Assembly (NCBI GenBank): GCA_030568195.1
Contig: JAJLTO010000014.1
Location: forward strand, 310,001 to 374,000
Length of the DNA stretch: 64,000 bases
Source of the DNA: Dipodascopsis uninucleata var. uninucleata
Taxonomy: Eukaryota; Ascomycota; Lipomycetes; Lipomycetales; Lipomycetaceae
Direction: 5' to 3'
Shown here: positions 12,625 to 23,774 of the stretch, one piece after another
Layout: every line of letters starts with the position of its first letter
How positions within the stretch are numbered: position 1 is the stretch's first letter
Made by a program: the position numbers and the translations under genes
Notes under the pieces: model-generated
Databases searched by the model: none
The model's input: the letters and a program-made list of their open reading frames with translations, nothing else
Told to the model about the DNA's origin: nothing

Positions 12625-13674
12625 ATGTCAGACGGTCTAAAGAGAATTCTCTCTATCCAATCTCATGTTGTCCACGGCTATGTGGGTAATCGAGCCTCGA
12701 CGTTTCCTCTACAACTACTGTCGTGGGACGTAGACGTCCTGAACACAGTGTCTTTTTCAAATCATACTGGATATACTCAGTGGCAGGGCGAAAGACACTC
12801 TGCGCAATATATTCGGCAAATTTTCGAAGGTCTAAAGATGAACACGCTTACGGAATATGACTGTGTGCTTACTGGTTACATCCCAGGTGCCGAGGCTGTT
12901 GCAGAAGCAGGTTCAATAGTGAGAGAACTACGACAGTATAATCCGGAGCTGATATGGATTTTAGATCCAGTGATGGGCGATGAGTCCAAGCTCTACGTTT
13001 CGCCAGATGTTATACCAGTCTACGAGAGTCTGCTGAAGGATGCCACTGTTATCACTCCAAATCAGTTTGAAGCCGAATTACTTTCAGGACAGAAGACATT
13101 TAGTACTATGAAGGATGTTTCCGATGCGCTAACAAAAATCTACGAAAAGTTTCATACGCCGAATATTGTCATTTCTTCAATTATTTTCTCATCTTCGAAC
13201 GACACTCCTCCAATTCTGCCCAGTGACAAGTTCGTGTTGGCTGGCCAGACAATCGTCGCAGGTCGAGAAAAACCGGTTCAGTTTTTCATGGTCTTGCCAT
13301 TTATTGACCAATATTTCACTGGAACGGGAGACTTGTTTGCTGCGATCATGTCTGACAAATTCCATTATCACACTACAAAAGCTAAGGTTACTGATGCGAC
13401 GCCCAACTCAGCTTTGCCATTTGTATTAGCATGTGAAGAGACATCTGCAATTGTCCAAGCGGTTCTTCAGAACACTGCGAAGGCTGTAAGTCTTTACAAT
13501 ACTCGCGAAGACCTCAAGGCGATTGAAACAGGCATTCCTCGACCGGAAAAGGGTACCAAAGAACGTCGAATAATGGATATGAAGTTCGGTGAACTTCGTC
13601 TGATTCAAAGCGAAGCTGATATCCGATCTGCGAAAGTCGAAGTTCGAGCACAGTTCGAATTTGATGATATTTAA
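12625..13674 (+). CDS. pyridoxal kinase (Bud16-type)
   Basis: Ribokinase-superfamily enzyme that phosphorylates pyridoxal, pyridoxine and pyridoxamine with ATP in the vitamin B6 salvage pathway; cytosolic. The 349-residue product opens with ILSIQSHVVHGYVGNRASTF, the substrate-binding signature of pyridoxal kinases, followed by SNHTGYTQWQGE, LTGYIPGAE and WILDPVMGDE. The ATP and anion-hole motif TGTGDLFAAIM lies near residue 233, with Asp236 the expected catalytic base. The length exceeds yeast Bud16 (312 aa) by a C-terminal tail of about 40 residues. A single exon is sufficient. The ATG at 12625 is the first in frame and fits the family N-terminus. Confidence 0.93.
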   Translation: MSDGLKRILSIQSHVVHGYVGNRASTFPLQLLSWDVDVLNTVSFSNHTGYTQWQGERHSAQYIRQIFEGLKMNTLTEYDCVLTGYIPGAEAVAEAGSIVRELRQYNPELIWILDPVMGDESKLYVSPDVIPVYESLLKDATVITPNQFEAELLSGQKTFSTMKDVSDALTKIYEKFHTPNIVISSIIFSSSNDTPPILPSDKFVLAGQTIVAGREKPVQFFMVLPFIDQYFTGTGDLFAAIMSDKFHYHTTKAKVTDATPNSALPFVLACEETSAIVQAVLQNTAKAVSLYNTREDLKAIETGIPRPEKGTKERRIMDMKFGELRLIQSEADIRSAKVEVRAQFEFDDI

Positions 13675-15016
13675 AATATTTTATTACGTATCGCGTACAT
13701 ATATTATCGGTAGATAAAGTATACGAATCCACGGACTAAGGAGCCATATAAGGTCTCGTTTTACTGTAGATTTATTGAAAATTATGTAGTGTGATGAACC
13801 TACTCACATTCTTATGACCCAAAATATAAATCACTCCCCAATTTTTTATTGTGTACAGGAAAGTAAATTTTCACAAAATTCGATTAATTAGAATCTGTTA
13901 CCGATCCTAGAGTTCGAGATTACAGCCAACATCTAAAGACGTAGACGTCTACCTGAACTCTACTTCTGGAGTTGGAAGCTCTAGTAGACTATGAATAGTG
14001 TTAAAATTATTGAACATAATTGGCCATCTAAATAGTCTCTTTTTTTGACGTCTTCAAAAGAGCCAAACAACGAAGTACTTTTAATTTAACCAGTAGGTGT
14101 TATCGTACAAAGCAGTAAGACAAATTTTAAGACTCGCTTTTGTTTAATCATCGTCGGACAGTAACGAGAAAAAGGAATACTAAAACCAGAAATAACTGAG
14201 GGAGAAAAATATGGACCGCTAAATGGTGTCCACGAGAGATCAAAAACTAAAAGAACTGAGGGATTATTCATCTTAAAAAGGTCAATTTTTTAAAATAATA
14301 CAGATAATAGTAACACATGTACATTAAACCAGAATGTTTATCATAATATCCCCCATCCGAAGCTCCAACAATACAAACCCAGCAATCATTTAATTAAAAC
14401 AGTATCATACATACTAAGCATATAGAGACCATATGTGTATATAGACATAGATTATATCGAATAGATAAAAAAGTATAGTAGATAAATGACACACAATAAA
14501 TGTAATCAAAATTAAAGTAATTACCATGCAAAACACGGTAGTAATTACCTGCAATTGCATTCAAAAAGAGACATGCTTCGGATACACTCTATCAGTAAGC
14601 GATCTGCCAGATAAAAGCTATCAACTAGCTTCGGAGGAATCAATCATGTATCTTGCTCGTCACAACTTTGCAGCAGTGCGCGGTTATAAAATCCTAAAAT
14701 CCTAAACCTTACCACTGTTAAATGTCAGCAGTGATTGGTCATATTGTCACTTTGCACCATTCCTTTATTTCATTTTTATAAAATGTAAGGCGAAAGAAAC
14801 AAAGAAAAGAAAGATCGTAATTGGCATGAATCAACCGTGCTAAGCATAACTTCTGTCTGTATGCTTCCAAACACCTTCTGCATATAGAGTTACAAAAGTG
14901 GTGAAAGACCAAAGGGTCTTCATGCTCCGTTGCCGAATAGCTGACTAGAGGTGGCTCAAAACACAGCCACACAATGCATGTACCATATCGAAGAATAAAT
15001 TAATCATATTTTGCAT
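13675..15016. other. intergenic between convergent genes
   Basis: AT-rich 3' flanks of the pyridoxal kinase and of the minus-strand zinc-finger gene. It contains an inverted-repeat element near 13.9 kb; nothing else was recognised. Confidence 0.6.
13908..13962. repeat. nested inverted repeats (possible hairpin)
   Basis: An outer 8-base arm (TAGAGTTC at 13908-13915) pairs with GAACTCTA at 13955-13962. Inside it, AGACGT at 13937-13942 pairs with ACGTCT at 13945-13950, forming part of the perfect palindrome TAGACGTCTA. It could fold as RNA or bind a dimeric protein; its role is unknown. Confidence 0.45.
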
Positions 15017-16675
15017 TTATTTTTGTGGAGACGCGTGGATTTTCTTGTGTCTGCGCAAGTTGGACACCACGCTGAATTGTCTGCCGCATCCCTTATGGTC
15101 GCAATAGTAAGGCTTCTCGCCAGTATGAGAATATATATGAGTCTGTAAGCTACTTGGACGTGTAAATCGCTTATGACAGATAGGACATTTGTGCTTCTTT
15201 TGCGTACCAACAGAGATCTTGGAATTGAAAGTAGTCATCAAGGCTCCCGTTGGGGCGCTTGTAGACGACGACCTAGAGCCATTAATTGTTCCCGAACATG
15301 ATTTTGAGCTGTTTAAAATTGGTAGTGGTACAATCTCACAAGGTAAAGAGTCTTCATCAGACTCAGAATCCTGACCAAAAGTCATACGACGAACATTAAG
15401 AGAAGATTGAGTCTGAAAAGCTGCTTGTTGTCGAGCCTTCTTAAGAGAATTTGTAAGATCATCCTCGTGTACGGTAGTAGTAAATCCATTAGCAATTGGT
15501 CCACTACTCTGCAAGAACTTGTGAGGATTAGCGTCCGCAAAGAGGCTGTCGAAAGGAACGTCAAGCGAAGCCATGGTGGATGATGGCCCAAAAATCTGAT
15601 CGCTTAATACCGGAGCATCAGAAACTGAGCTTCCAGTAGCAGAAACCGATGAGCTGGACCTGTCAGTAGACTGCGCCATGTTATCACTAGATCCCAAAGA
15701 AATTTGATCTAAAGTTGGAAAAGGGTCCATATGGCTGAAACTTGCAACAGTGGCCCGAGGTGATATGTTGCCAAGGATATCACCATTAGGGCGCTCGTTC
15801 TCAGATGCCGAGCGCCAATCCATGGATAAAGACCCCTTTCTGCGAGCATGCAGAGGAATAGATCCATCAGCATTTCTCTTGTTTGTCATTGACAAAACGG
15901 GCATAGACATACGACGAGCATCCAAATTAATGTTCATACCAGTAGATGAGGTATTAGTACTTCCAGCCACAGCCTGTCCCATCTCTGGTATGACAGAAGT
16001 CGAAACAGGAAGCATAGATGAGGTCGATACAGGAAGCATCGTTGCAGAAGAGTGGAGAGATTCATCGTTAATCATATGGTTCACAAAAGGTAAATGCGTA
16101 TACGAGTCGTTGGCGTGATTAGTTGGATCCACAAGTGAGCCAGGATCAAGACCACCAGATGACACTCCAGTAGTCGCAACAGATACCCGTCTTCCAGCCA
16201 TGACATTTGCAGAGTGTGTTAAATCTGTAGGTAAAAGACCATCTGCAGTAGAAACCATAGAGCCATTTTCGGAACGACCAGTAGCCGAAGATATAGAAGA
16301 AGCATGCGACATTGAATTTGGCATAGATGATGATGTCACCGTTACAGAAGCGCCACCTAAACTGACCTGTTCGGAGCTATTTATGGCTGGATTCGAAGCT
16401 GAATTTGAAGATGATGAAGAGTCAGAAGCAGCTAACAATGTATTAGTTGTGCCGGGCACCTGTGCACCGGCGAAAGAGGGAGCAGGACTGAGAGTCGGTG
16501 TATTGAAGCTTGCCCCAAAGACTGAATTCATATCCGGCGAATTCGCGGCCGGACCTGCCAAATTCTGCGTCCGAGGAGCGAAAGGATTGTTAAAAGCAAT
16601 CATTCCCGGCCCGGGTGAAGCGAGATCAAATGACAGCGATGGCTGTGCCGTCAAAGTGCTCGCTGGCTGGGACAT
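15017..16675 (-). CDS. C2H2 zinc-finger transcription factor, 552 aa
   Basis: A likely nuclear DNA-binding regulator. The C-terminus (about residues 495-547) carries two adjacent C2H2 fingers, HKCPICHKRFTRPSSLQTH and CDHKGCGRQFSVVSNLRRH, joined by the classic HTGEKPY linker; only five residues follow the last His. The first about 480 residues are low-complexity, rich in Ser, Thr, Asn, Ala and Pro, as in activation or phospho-regulated regions, and contain a duplicated phrase TMLPVSTSSMLPVSTSVIPE. No other domain is visible. The finger pair (RPSSLQTH and VSNLRRH helices) is a widespread fungal type, but I cannot assign an orthologue. A 254-codon frame on the opposite strand is a compositional shadow. 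Confidence 0.88.
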   Translation of the reverse strand: MSQPASTLTAQPSLSFDLASPGPGMIAFNNPFAPRTQNLAGPAANSPDMNSVFGASFNTPTLSPAPSFAGAQVPGTTNTLLAASDSSSSSNSASNPAINSSEQVSLGGASVTVTSSSMPNSMSHASSISSATGRSENGSMVSTADGLLPTDLTHSANVMAGRRVSVATTGVSSGGLDPGSLVDPTNHANDSYTHLPFVNHMINDESLHSSATMLPVSTSSMLPVSTSVIPEMGQAVAGSTNTSSTGMNINLDARRMSMPVLSMTNKRNADGSIPLHARRKGSLSMDWRSASENERPNGDILGNISPRATVASFSHMDPFPTLDQISLGSSDNMAQSTDRSSSSVSATGSSVSDAPVLSDQIFGPSSTMASLDVPFDSLFADANPHKFLQSSGPIANGFTTTVHEDDLTNSLKKARQQAAFQTQSSLNVRRMTFGQDSESDEDSLPCEIVPLPILNSSKSCSGTINGSRSSSTSAPTGALMTTFNSKISVGTQKKHKCPICHKRFTRPSSLQTHIYSHTGEKPYYCDHKGCGRQFSVVSNLRRHKKIHASPQK

Positions 16676-17991
16676 AGAATATTCTGAAAAAAATATAGTT
16701 GAAAAACGGCAAGATCAGGGTGCGGACATACGATGTAGATGCACACCAGCTGAGAATGTAGGACTGTTTAAGCTGATGAAAAGCCAAACAAATAAGCTAG
16801 AATTTCTTGCTAACTTTTCCTCTCGAGAGATAAGTTGTCCTAGAAAGCGAGGGTTGTATCAAAAACCAAGTACCGCAGCGATAAAACCAAATAGCACAAA
16901 AATTCCCTCGATACAGCAAGAAACCAGAGCTGAACTCAGAAATATAAATCTAAAATACAAATAGATCTCTATAGAGGCGAAATAGATTAAATAATTCAAA
17001 TTCAAATCAAAATTGTTTCTCGATCATAAACTAGAAGAGGATTAGAAATACACACATATGGAAAATATATATCCCTCTATATATATATGCACATGTATAT
17101 AGACAGCCTAATAAATTTGCCTCCAAGGTTTTATTATTTTGAGATCAGTAAAAACGTACTGGGGTTTGCAGGTCTATATATCTAAAATTTATAGATATAT
17201 ATATTTATACTTGACTTTCCTGCAAATAATGCTCTAGACTGTATGTGTGTTAAGCGTAAGTATATATTAAATAAATAAATGAGCAAATATGTATATAGAT
17301 AGATAGATAGATAGATATAAATATAAATATTTTTATCTGCTGTATTGGCAGACCCAGAAGTGCAACTGTGAGTTAGGATACTATCCAAATAATCTCGAGG
17401 GCTATATGATTCAACGAGAAAGTTATATAAGGAAAATATTCTTTCAAATATATAATCACTGGGTGTATGATTTCATCTGTGCTGTAATCAAGAATTGTAA
17501 AAGGAATTACGGAATCGGTGGACCTTCGTAGACTTTTAAACTATTGGGATGAACGAAGTAGTACACGACACCTTAAAAAGGGCATTGAATTTAAAATTAA
17601 AACAAGAGAAAAATACAGAAAAAAAGCTCTGCCCCGCGATGGACTTACTGGTCGACGGGACTGGCATCGCATTAAAGTTTTATGGCATGATTAATTATTG
17701 AGTTTATTTCATATGTACCGGTATATTAAAGTACCCAATAGATTTATTGCGAAGTGTATTCCCAAAGCATGCAAGTTCACATCTCTTTTGGGAACGCAGG
17801 CAGATAAAACAGCTTAAAGGATAGGGAACCTTACATTTAGAGTTTATTTCTAGGGTAGCGGAGGACGAAAAGTACCTAGTACGCATTTTTACACAGTAAA
17901 CCAAAGGTATACAAACTCATATGGCTACCAATGTACAAGGTCTGAGGGTTACAAAAGGTTAAAGGAAAACTCTATATAAGGAAATAACCAG
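16676..17991. other. AT-rich upstream region of the C2H2 gene
   Basis: Holds the 5' leader and promoter of the minus-strand zinc-finger gene and several TATA-rich and tetranucleotide repeats. No gene seen. Confidence 0.55.
17263..17330. repeat. AAAT and ATAG tetranucleotide repeats
   Basis: A short run of AAAT units at about 17263-17280 is followed by about six ATAG units at about 17295-17317 and then AT-rich sequence. Simple-sequence repeats that are probably length-polymorphic. Confidence 0.85.
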
Positions 17992-19690
17992 GTGCTGGGT
18001 ACCGGTACGATCCAGCTTTCGAACGTGCGGCATTTGATCGTCGATCTGTGCTCTGCCCGAATCTGCTCTCCTCGTACTGCAAGTATTACTTGCCGACTTC
18101 ATATGGTGCTAATGTCACTATTTTTTTCCTGTTGTTCATCTAAGCGATATCTGCTGCTGATACAGGTGCTTTGGCTGGTATTGCCGGCCTGGCTGACATT
18201 AGTTTTTATATTGGTGTTGCGACGCAGCAGCATAGCTAGTTGTTTACGTGTACATGTGCTGTTTTGGTAAGCTATGTACTCACAATGCATACAAAACAGT
18301 GCTTATTTTTTCGCACTATTTTGTCGGCGCTTGTTTCTTTTTTAATTCATCAGTATTCTTCTATATATACCTTTGCAGTCTGCTCGCTGTTATTGCTGTT
18401 ATGGTACGGCTCTCTTCTTATTATTGTTAGCTGCCCTCTACACTTGTGTACCTCTCTCCCTTAAAGTGCGCCATGTAGTACCTAAATCAAGCTTACAGTT
18501 AGCTCCTGTACAGCTTGCCCTGCCAATCGTTCGACTCTCACTAGTATCCACGTCAGCCTTGGAGCGAGAAGAAGACTCAGCAGTCGAGCCTACAGTGCCT
18601 GTACCATAATAGCCAGCCTGGCCAGGCGTAGGCAAGTGCAAGCTCAGATGACACAGGTTAAGCCAACTTTACCGAGCACCTGCAAACCGGAATAATGAAC
18701 AGCAAACAGCAGATGGGACAGTGGATCCGGAAGCGCACGTTAGCGCTGTGTAAATCATGATGCAGGGCTGTTAAGGCTAAGCGACACCTCGTTGGCACCC
18801 ACCAGAACCCACCACCGCCCACCCTAGTGATCTCGCTAGAGCTCGTCTACGTGAAATTATCCGGACCGTCGAGTTCGGTGAGCGCGACACCAGACTTTTA
18901 ACTATCTGAAGAGCGATCTTGCTGCGTCATGTGCGCTCTGGTTTGGCCACCAGACCTAAAACGTTGGTGTTAGGGTTTGTTTCCACAATTCTAGTAGAAC
19001 AGCGCGTCTGCCAAGTGACGTAATGTGCCCACTGTTCACACATATATGGTTAGATAGTGCCGCGCAGTAAGTGGGCTACTACAGCTGTTTAAGAATGTGA
19101 ACTATTACTCTTTGAGAGCCTTGTAAGATCCAGAAATCAGCCAGAGCTAAACCTGAGCTCCGTCTCACTAGCGAAACAACGGGCCACTAATGCTTCGCAG
19201 AAACATTACGTATTCAGTCACCCTCGCATCGAAAAGTATTGGCCTGCGCTTCTCTGACAACCATCCTGATACTGTGCTTGTAGGGCTGAGTTCGCTAGCA
19301 TACCTGCACCTGCGAAACATTAATAGCTTGCGCCGCCCGTTGCACCATCTGCGGTGCAGTGAACGCAGGTGCAGCATCTATGTCGCCGGAGCAACCGGCT
19401 CCTCTTGTCACAGATCACAAGCTGCCCATACCCTTCATTACACCCTAGCAGTAACCCTGACCCAAATCGCTGCAATGAGCCTGTGCTTGGTATTCGGCAA
19501 GAATTGCCAGCTGCGAGGCCTAAGGGCTGGCGACGCGCCTGTAGCCAGGCGCATGCGAGTTGGAGCATACTGCAATGGTCAGAGAGTTAGCGCGATCTTG
19601 GGGAAATTAGTTTTCACAGGCTTGGTATGGCGTAGAGCGGGCAAGACAAATCGTCAGGTGTGCAGGCGCCGGAAAATAAAACCGTGATAA
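17992..19690. other. GC-rich patch without recognisable genes
   Basis: Base composition is clearly richer in G and C than the flanks. The longest frame (19190-19687, 165 codons, plus) is rich in Arg, Leu, Ser and Cys, overlaps open frames on both strands and matches no family I know, so I do not call it a gene. The patch may be an old insertion or a composition island. Confidence 0.45.
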
Positions 19691-20504
19691 AAATTCGCCG
19701 AGGAGATTGGGGAGTTTGAGGAGATTACGCGATGTGATTAATCCGGTGTCACTTTCGCGCATCGGGACGACTGAAAGAAATTGTCGCAGTAGATTGACAA
19801 TTTTCTATAACTTTCTTAACATACGTCAACACCGCAACTGCTAGGCTATATGAGTTTATTACTTCTAGGGCCACAATTTCTCAGTTCATCTAACGTAGTA
19901 AATGCACGTGAAACAGAGCGGAATATTTATCAAAATCCAATTGAGTCCTATTAGGTTCCAGCAAAACTCTGTAAATCAGAGTGTATCTTTAATTCTCGGA
20001 ATGAATGTCGGATAGAGAAGGTTTTGGAAAAGAGGAAAGCCCAATCTTTAGACGTCTGTGCCGTCATGCAAATTCGCGTGAAACTTTTTTTCTTCTGGAA
20101 TATGAGAAAGAACGGAATTGGATGCATTGGATATCGCAGACAATGGGTGTGGCAGTTAGTTTGCGGGTACTGTATCCGCCCATATGCGTGATATAGTAAA
20201 TAAAATAAAGGAAGCAAAAGCTTGTAACTGGTCTAGTCTAGTTGTGGCGGCCCTGCAATAGCAGGCATAGGAGAGTTCCAGATTTGTGTAAGTGTAGCAT
20301 TGGATGACCAGTAAGAAAACTGGTATCGGTGAGAGAAGATTAGCAATTGAGCATTGTAAGCTTACGGCAGTTGCCTAGTACATCGCACTCTGTGAACTGC
20401 ACTGAAAAACCCAATTACTACTTTCGAGACATATTACCCGAAGTACCAGCGAAAGAATCTATCATAAAGAACTGTAAAGCGTCGTGGCTGCTAAGTCATA
20501 TTTA

Positions 20505-20522
20505 TTCTATGACGTCATAGAA
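20505..20522. promoter_or_regulatory. 18-base perfect palindrome with CRE/ATF core
   Basis: The site reads TTCTATGACGTCATAGAA, perfectly self-complementary, with the bZIP (ATF/CREB) core TGACGTCA in the centre. A second short palindrome, CGAACGTTCG, lies at 20582-20591. No gene is recognised downstream, so a regulatory role is speculative. Confidence 0.35.
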
Positions 20523-23500
20523 ATCTGAATTCGTTAAATATGATGTTATCATAAAAAGGGACTGCAATAAAAAATGGCGCGCGAACGTTCGATGCAACGC
20601 CATTATTGCTTCATTGGTGAAAGTAGCATTTGAGACCTGGGGAAAGTGGGCAGAGGAAAGCATTGTACTAGAGCAGTACCGAGTAATTTCCCGGTAGAAG
20701 CTAACAGAGTTAGCTGCTCTGTGCTAGTCATATGCAGGTCCACGAGAAAGTGGCAGTGTAGCTGCAAATTTAGTAGCAATTATGTCGCTGCCAATGCCAG
20801 TGTTGGTTGCGTTCCTTATTGTATATGGTTCTAGTGGGCTAAGCGGTGGGCGGACGGAGACCATTTGGGAGTATTGAAGTTTTCTTTGGTGAGCTATGCA
20901 AGCCAGACGAACTATCTACCATCATATATATGATTTGGTATAAATTTATAAACGTACATCTAGACATCGTTCCATGGTATGATCGATTATTAGAATGCAA
21001 ACAGAAGACTAACGAAAAAGCAAAAACAAAGTTAAAGGTGCCGATAATCGCAGCGTTCTTTCAGGCAGACCTAAAATAGGTAAATGCAGTTATACAACAT
21101 AGTGTACTGTATTATTTCCTGGTGAACGTAGCGATATTCGCTTCTCCTGCTAGAATTGAACATGACACTATAAACCTTGTCAATGACCAGTTTTGGATAC
21201 CTCGACCGTAACGACCGTCGTACACTGAGAAAAAATTATTTTGCGTAGAGATAGATTAATCCGACGCTGACAGATATCACTGTATTTTCCTGGCAATTTC
21301 AACTTGAGTAAGTAATGCATCCACAGTCTTTACAAATTACACACTCTAGCGGGACGATCTGCTTATACTAGTAGCGGCATCGATCGTCTCTGTGAGCAGC
21401 TAGTCATTGTCTTGGTACTCAAACGTAAGCTCGCTCCTGAAACTCCTAGATAATAAAATTTTATGGAGACGTCGCTCATGCTGGCTGAAATTGTGTCGTG
21501 CTAGTCATTTGGGTTGAGTCAGGTACAGCAATCTAAACACGCAGCGACAATCTTATGCTCTATTCACTGACGTCACTGTCCATACAATTAAGGCAGTCAT
21601 GATATTCTGCACTACAGCATCGCAATATCACGGTCCTGGTGTGCTGATACGAGATGTCTGTTCTACTTACTGTCTACGCTAAGAATAGCAGAGGTTTGCA
21701 ATATGATTGACTCTCGTTCCCTGCGAGTTCCTTTGCCCATGATAATTAAATTTTCGGCTATCAAATAAAGGTTCTCCTTCATGCAGCTTCAATTTCACCA
21801 GTCTCCTCGGACAAATACTCATCGAAAACTACGTCAGATAGTTATAATAGCTTTTAGCTCAAAAAATAGCATGGTAATAAATGTTCTAGATGTTCTTTAG
21901 GTGAAAATTATAGTAGCACGCTTACATGCTTGATCAACTAGCGAAACATGGATCAAGCGCACAACTTTAAGCCATAATGGTAGAATGACGAGCACCTTAC
22001 GAAATTGAGTGATGCGATACGGTATGCCAATGCATACTAAGAATATAAGCTAACAGCTCCCTAATGGCTGTGCACCATTGAGCTTTCTGGTACCTTGCAG
22101 GATCTGGCTTTGGCATTCGCTTAGCGGATCGCTATAGCCAGATTTAATTAAAGACAATCGATATGCTGGCAGAGTGGGCTATCTTTATTATGCAGTGTTT
22201 CTGTCTAACTCGAAATACATTACCGTATTAGTGACGGATAGATAATTTGTGGTTTTACTTTATTCAGATGGCGCTACAACGGGGGGAATCGTCGCCAGTT
22301 TACACATACTGAGTATAGCTCCGCTGGAGTCCTGAAGTTCACCAATCTCAGTCTATATTATTATACAGAAAAAGGGATACCAAGGCTTTGATCCCTGAGA
22401 TTAGTTTTGGAATTATTAGATAAGCATCCACATACGAGACGAGCACTTGTGTGCAAATGCACTAGTAAATAGCCGTTTAACTAGATTTCCTAGGGCCGTA
22501 CAAAATATTGAAGCGCATGAATTAAAGGCTCTTAATAAAGCCTTCCCAAAATCGAATTCTTGTTTCTACCAGAGTTCAGTAGAAACAGCAATTCTCATTT
22601 GCTCACCGTTCTACGTAGAAGAGGCAGGATCTATTGTGTTCCTCCAGTAACGAAAACAACTCTTTAAAGTCGTTACATTGCTTAATTTTATTGAGTGAAC
22701 AATCTCGTTTCATTAAGCAAAAACAACAACTAATATTGTCGTACAGTGTACATTTTAAATTAGTGCAAATTCTATTATCTACAGTATATCTTCTTAAGAG
22801 GTACGATGCAATGGGGGCAGCCCATAGTTAAAAGTTTGTTAGCTTATATGCAGTATATTATATACTTCCAATTTAGCGCGGTGCCACCATATTACTGAGG
22901 TCTCATAGGTTTTAATTACATATCAGAATAGTGGTATGCTATGCATGCAAGATGTGTACATGTAATATACATGTAATTATACATATATACTTTCGCTCTT
23001 TTGAGCTAGATTAATTGCAATATAAATTTTATACCACGCCTAACTGCTTTTAACAACTGCAACTTGAATGGCTGTGCAAATCTATCACGCACGCATGACA
23101 ATTACGACCTCTTTCAGTTTAGACATATTTAGTGAGATTTTAGCGCGTAGCTAATCTGTGTTTTCCACTAAGATCTTGAATTTAATCTGATACCGATCTT
23201 GGTAACCAAGATCTAAAAACTATATACACTTTGCTTAACCAGATCCTCAGGACGGAGGCTGGGTTTACAGCCTAGACAGCTGCTATAATCTAAACAGCTG
23301 GAATGATAGAGACATCTGTTGAGTTCGTTCTAGTATGTAGTATTCGCTGAAAGCAAGGGTGCGATACATACAACTGCCTCTACGCTGGACTCATCCACGC
23401 TGTTCTTATAATATTGCACTGGATTACGGTCTTGTTGCCTCCTCTTCTACTATGCCGTGATATTTTTACCTCTGTTCTGGACCTCACTGCATTCAGTACG

Positions 23501-23761
23501 GTAGATCCTTAAAGTGACGCGCATGTCATACGCTTCGATGGACAGGAGGTAACCGACCAGTCTAGTTTCACCATACAGGGATTTCTGTACCTAGACTGGA
23601 TCTCTACCTTCCGTCCCCATAGAGATAGTGGCAGCATCACAGCTTATTCATGAAGCCACATTGCTAACGCAGATAGCAACCTCATAGCTTGTGCGCATGA
23701 GAGGGGTATAGTCCATAGACTCACGGTAAAGTAGGTGATCATGTTAGATTCGTTTTCACTG

Positions 23762-23774
23762 TATATATAAAAGG
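23762..23774 (+). promoter_or_regulatory. orphan TATA-like element
   Basis: The string TATATATAAAAGG is a near-ideal TATA box followed by T-rich sequence, but no gene is recognised downstream for over 1.5 kb. It could drive a non-coding RNA, belong to an old terminal repeat, or be chance. Confidence 0.25.

Noticed and set aside
16200-16964. 254-codon plus-strand frame opposite the C2H2 gene
   Set aside because: Its residues mirror the Ser/Thr-rich codons of the zinc-finger protein on the other strand, and it has no family resemblance.
19190-19687. 165-codon frame in the GC-rich patch
   Set aside because: GC-rich sequence has few stops by chance; composition is unnatural and open frames exist on both strands.
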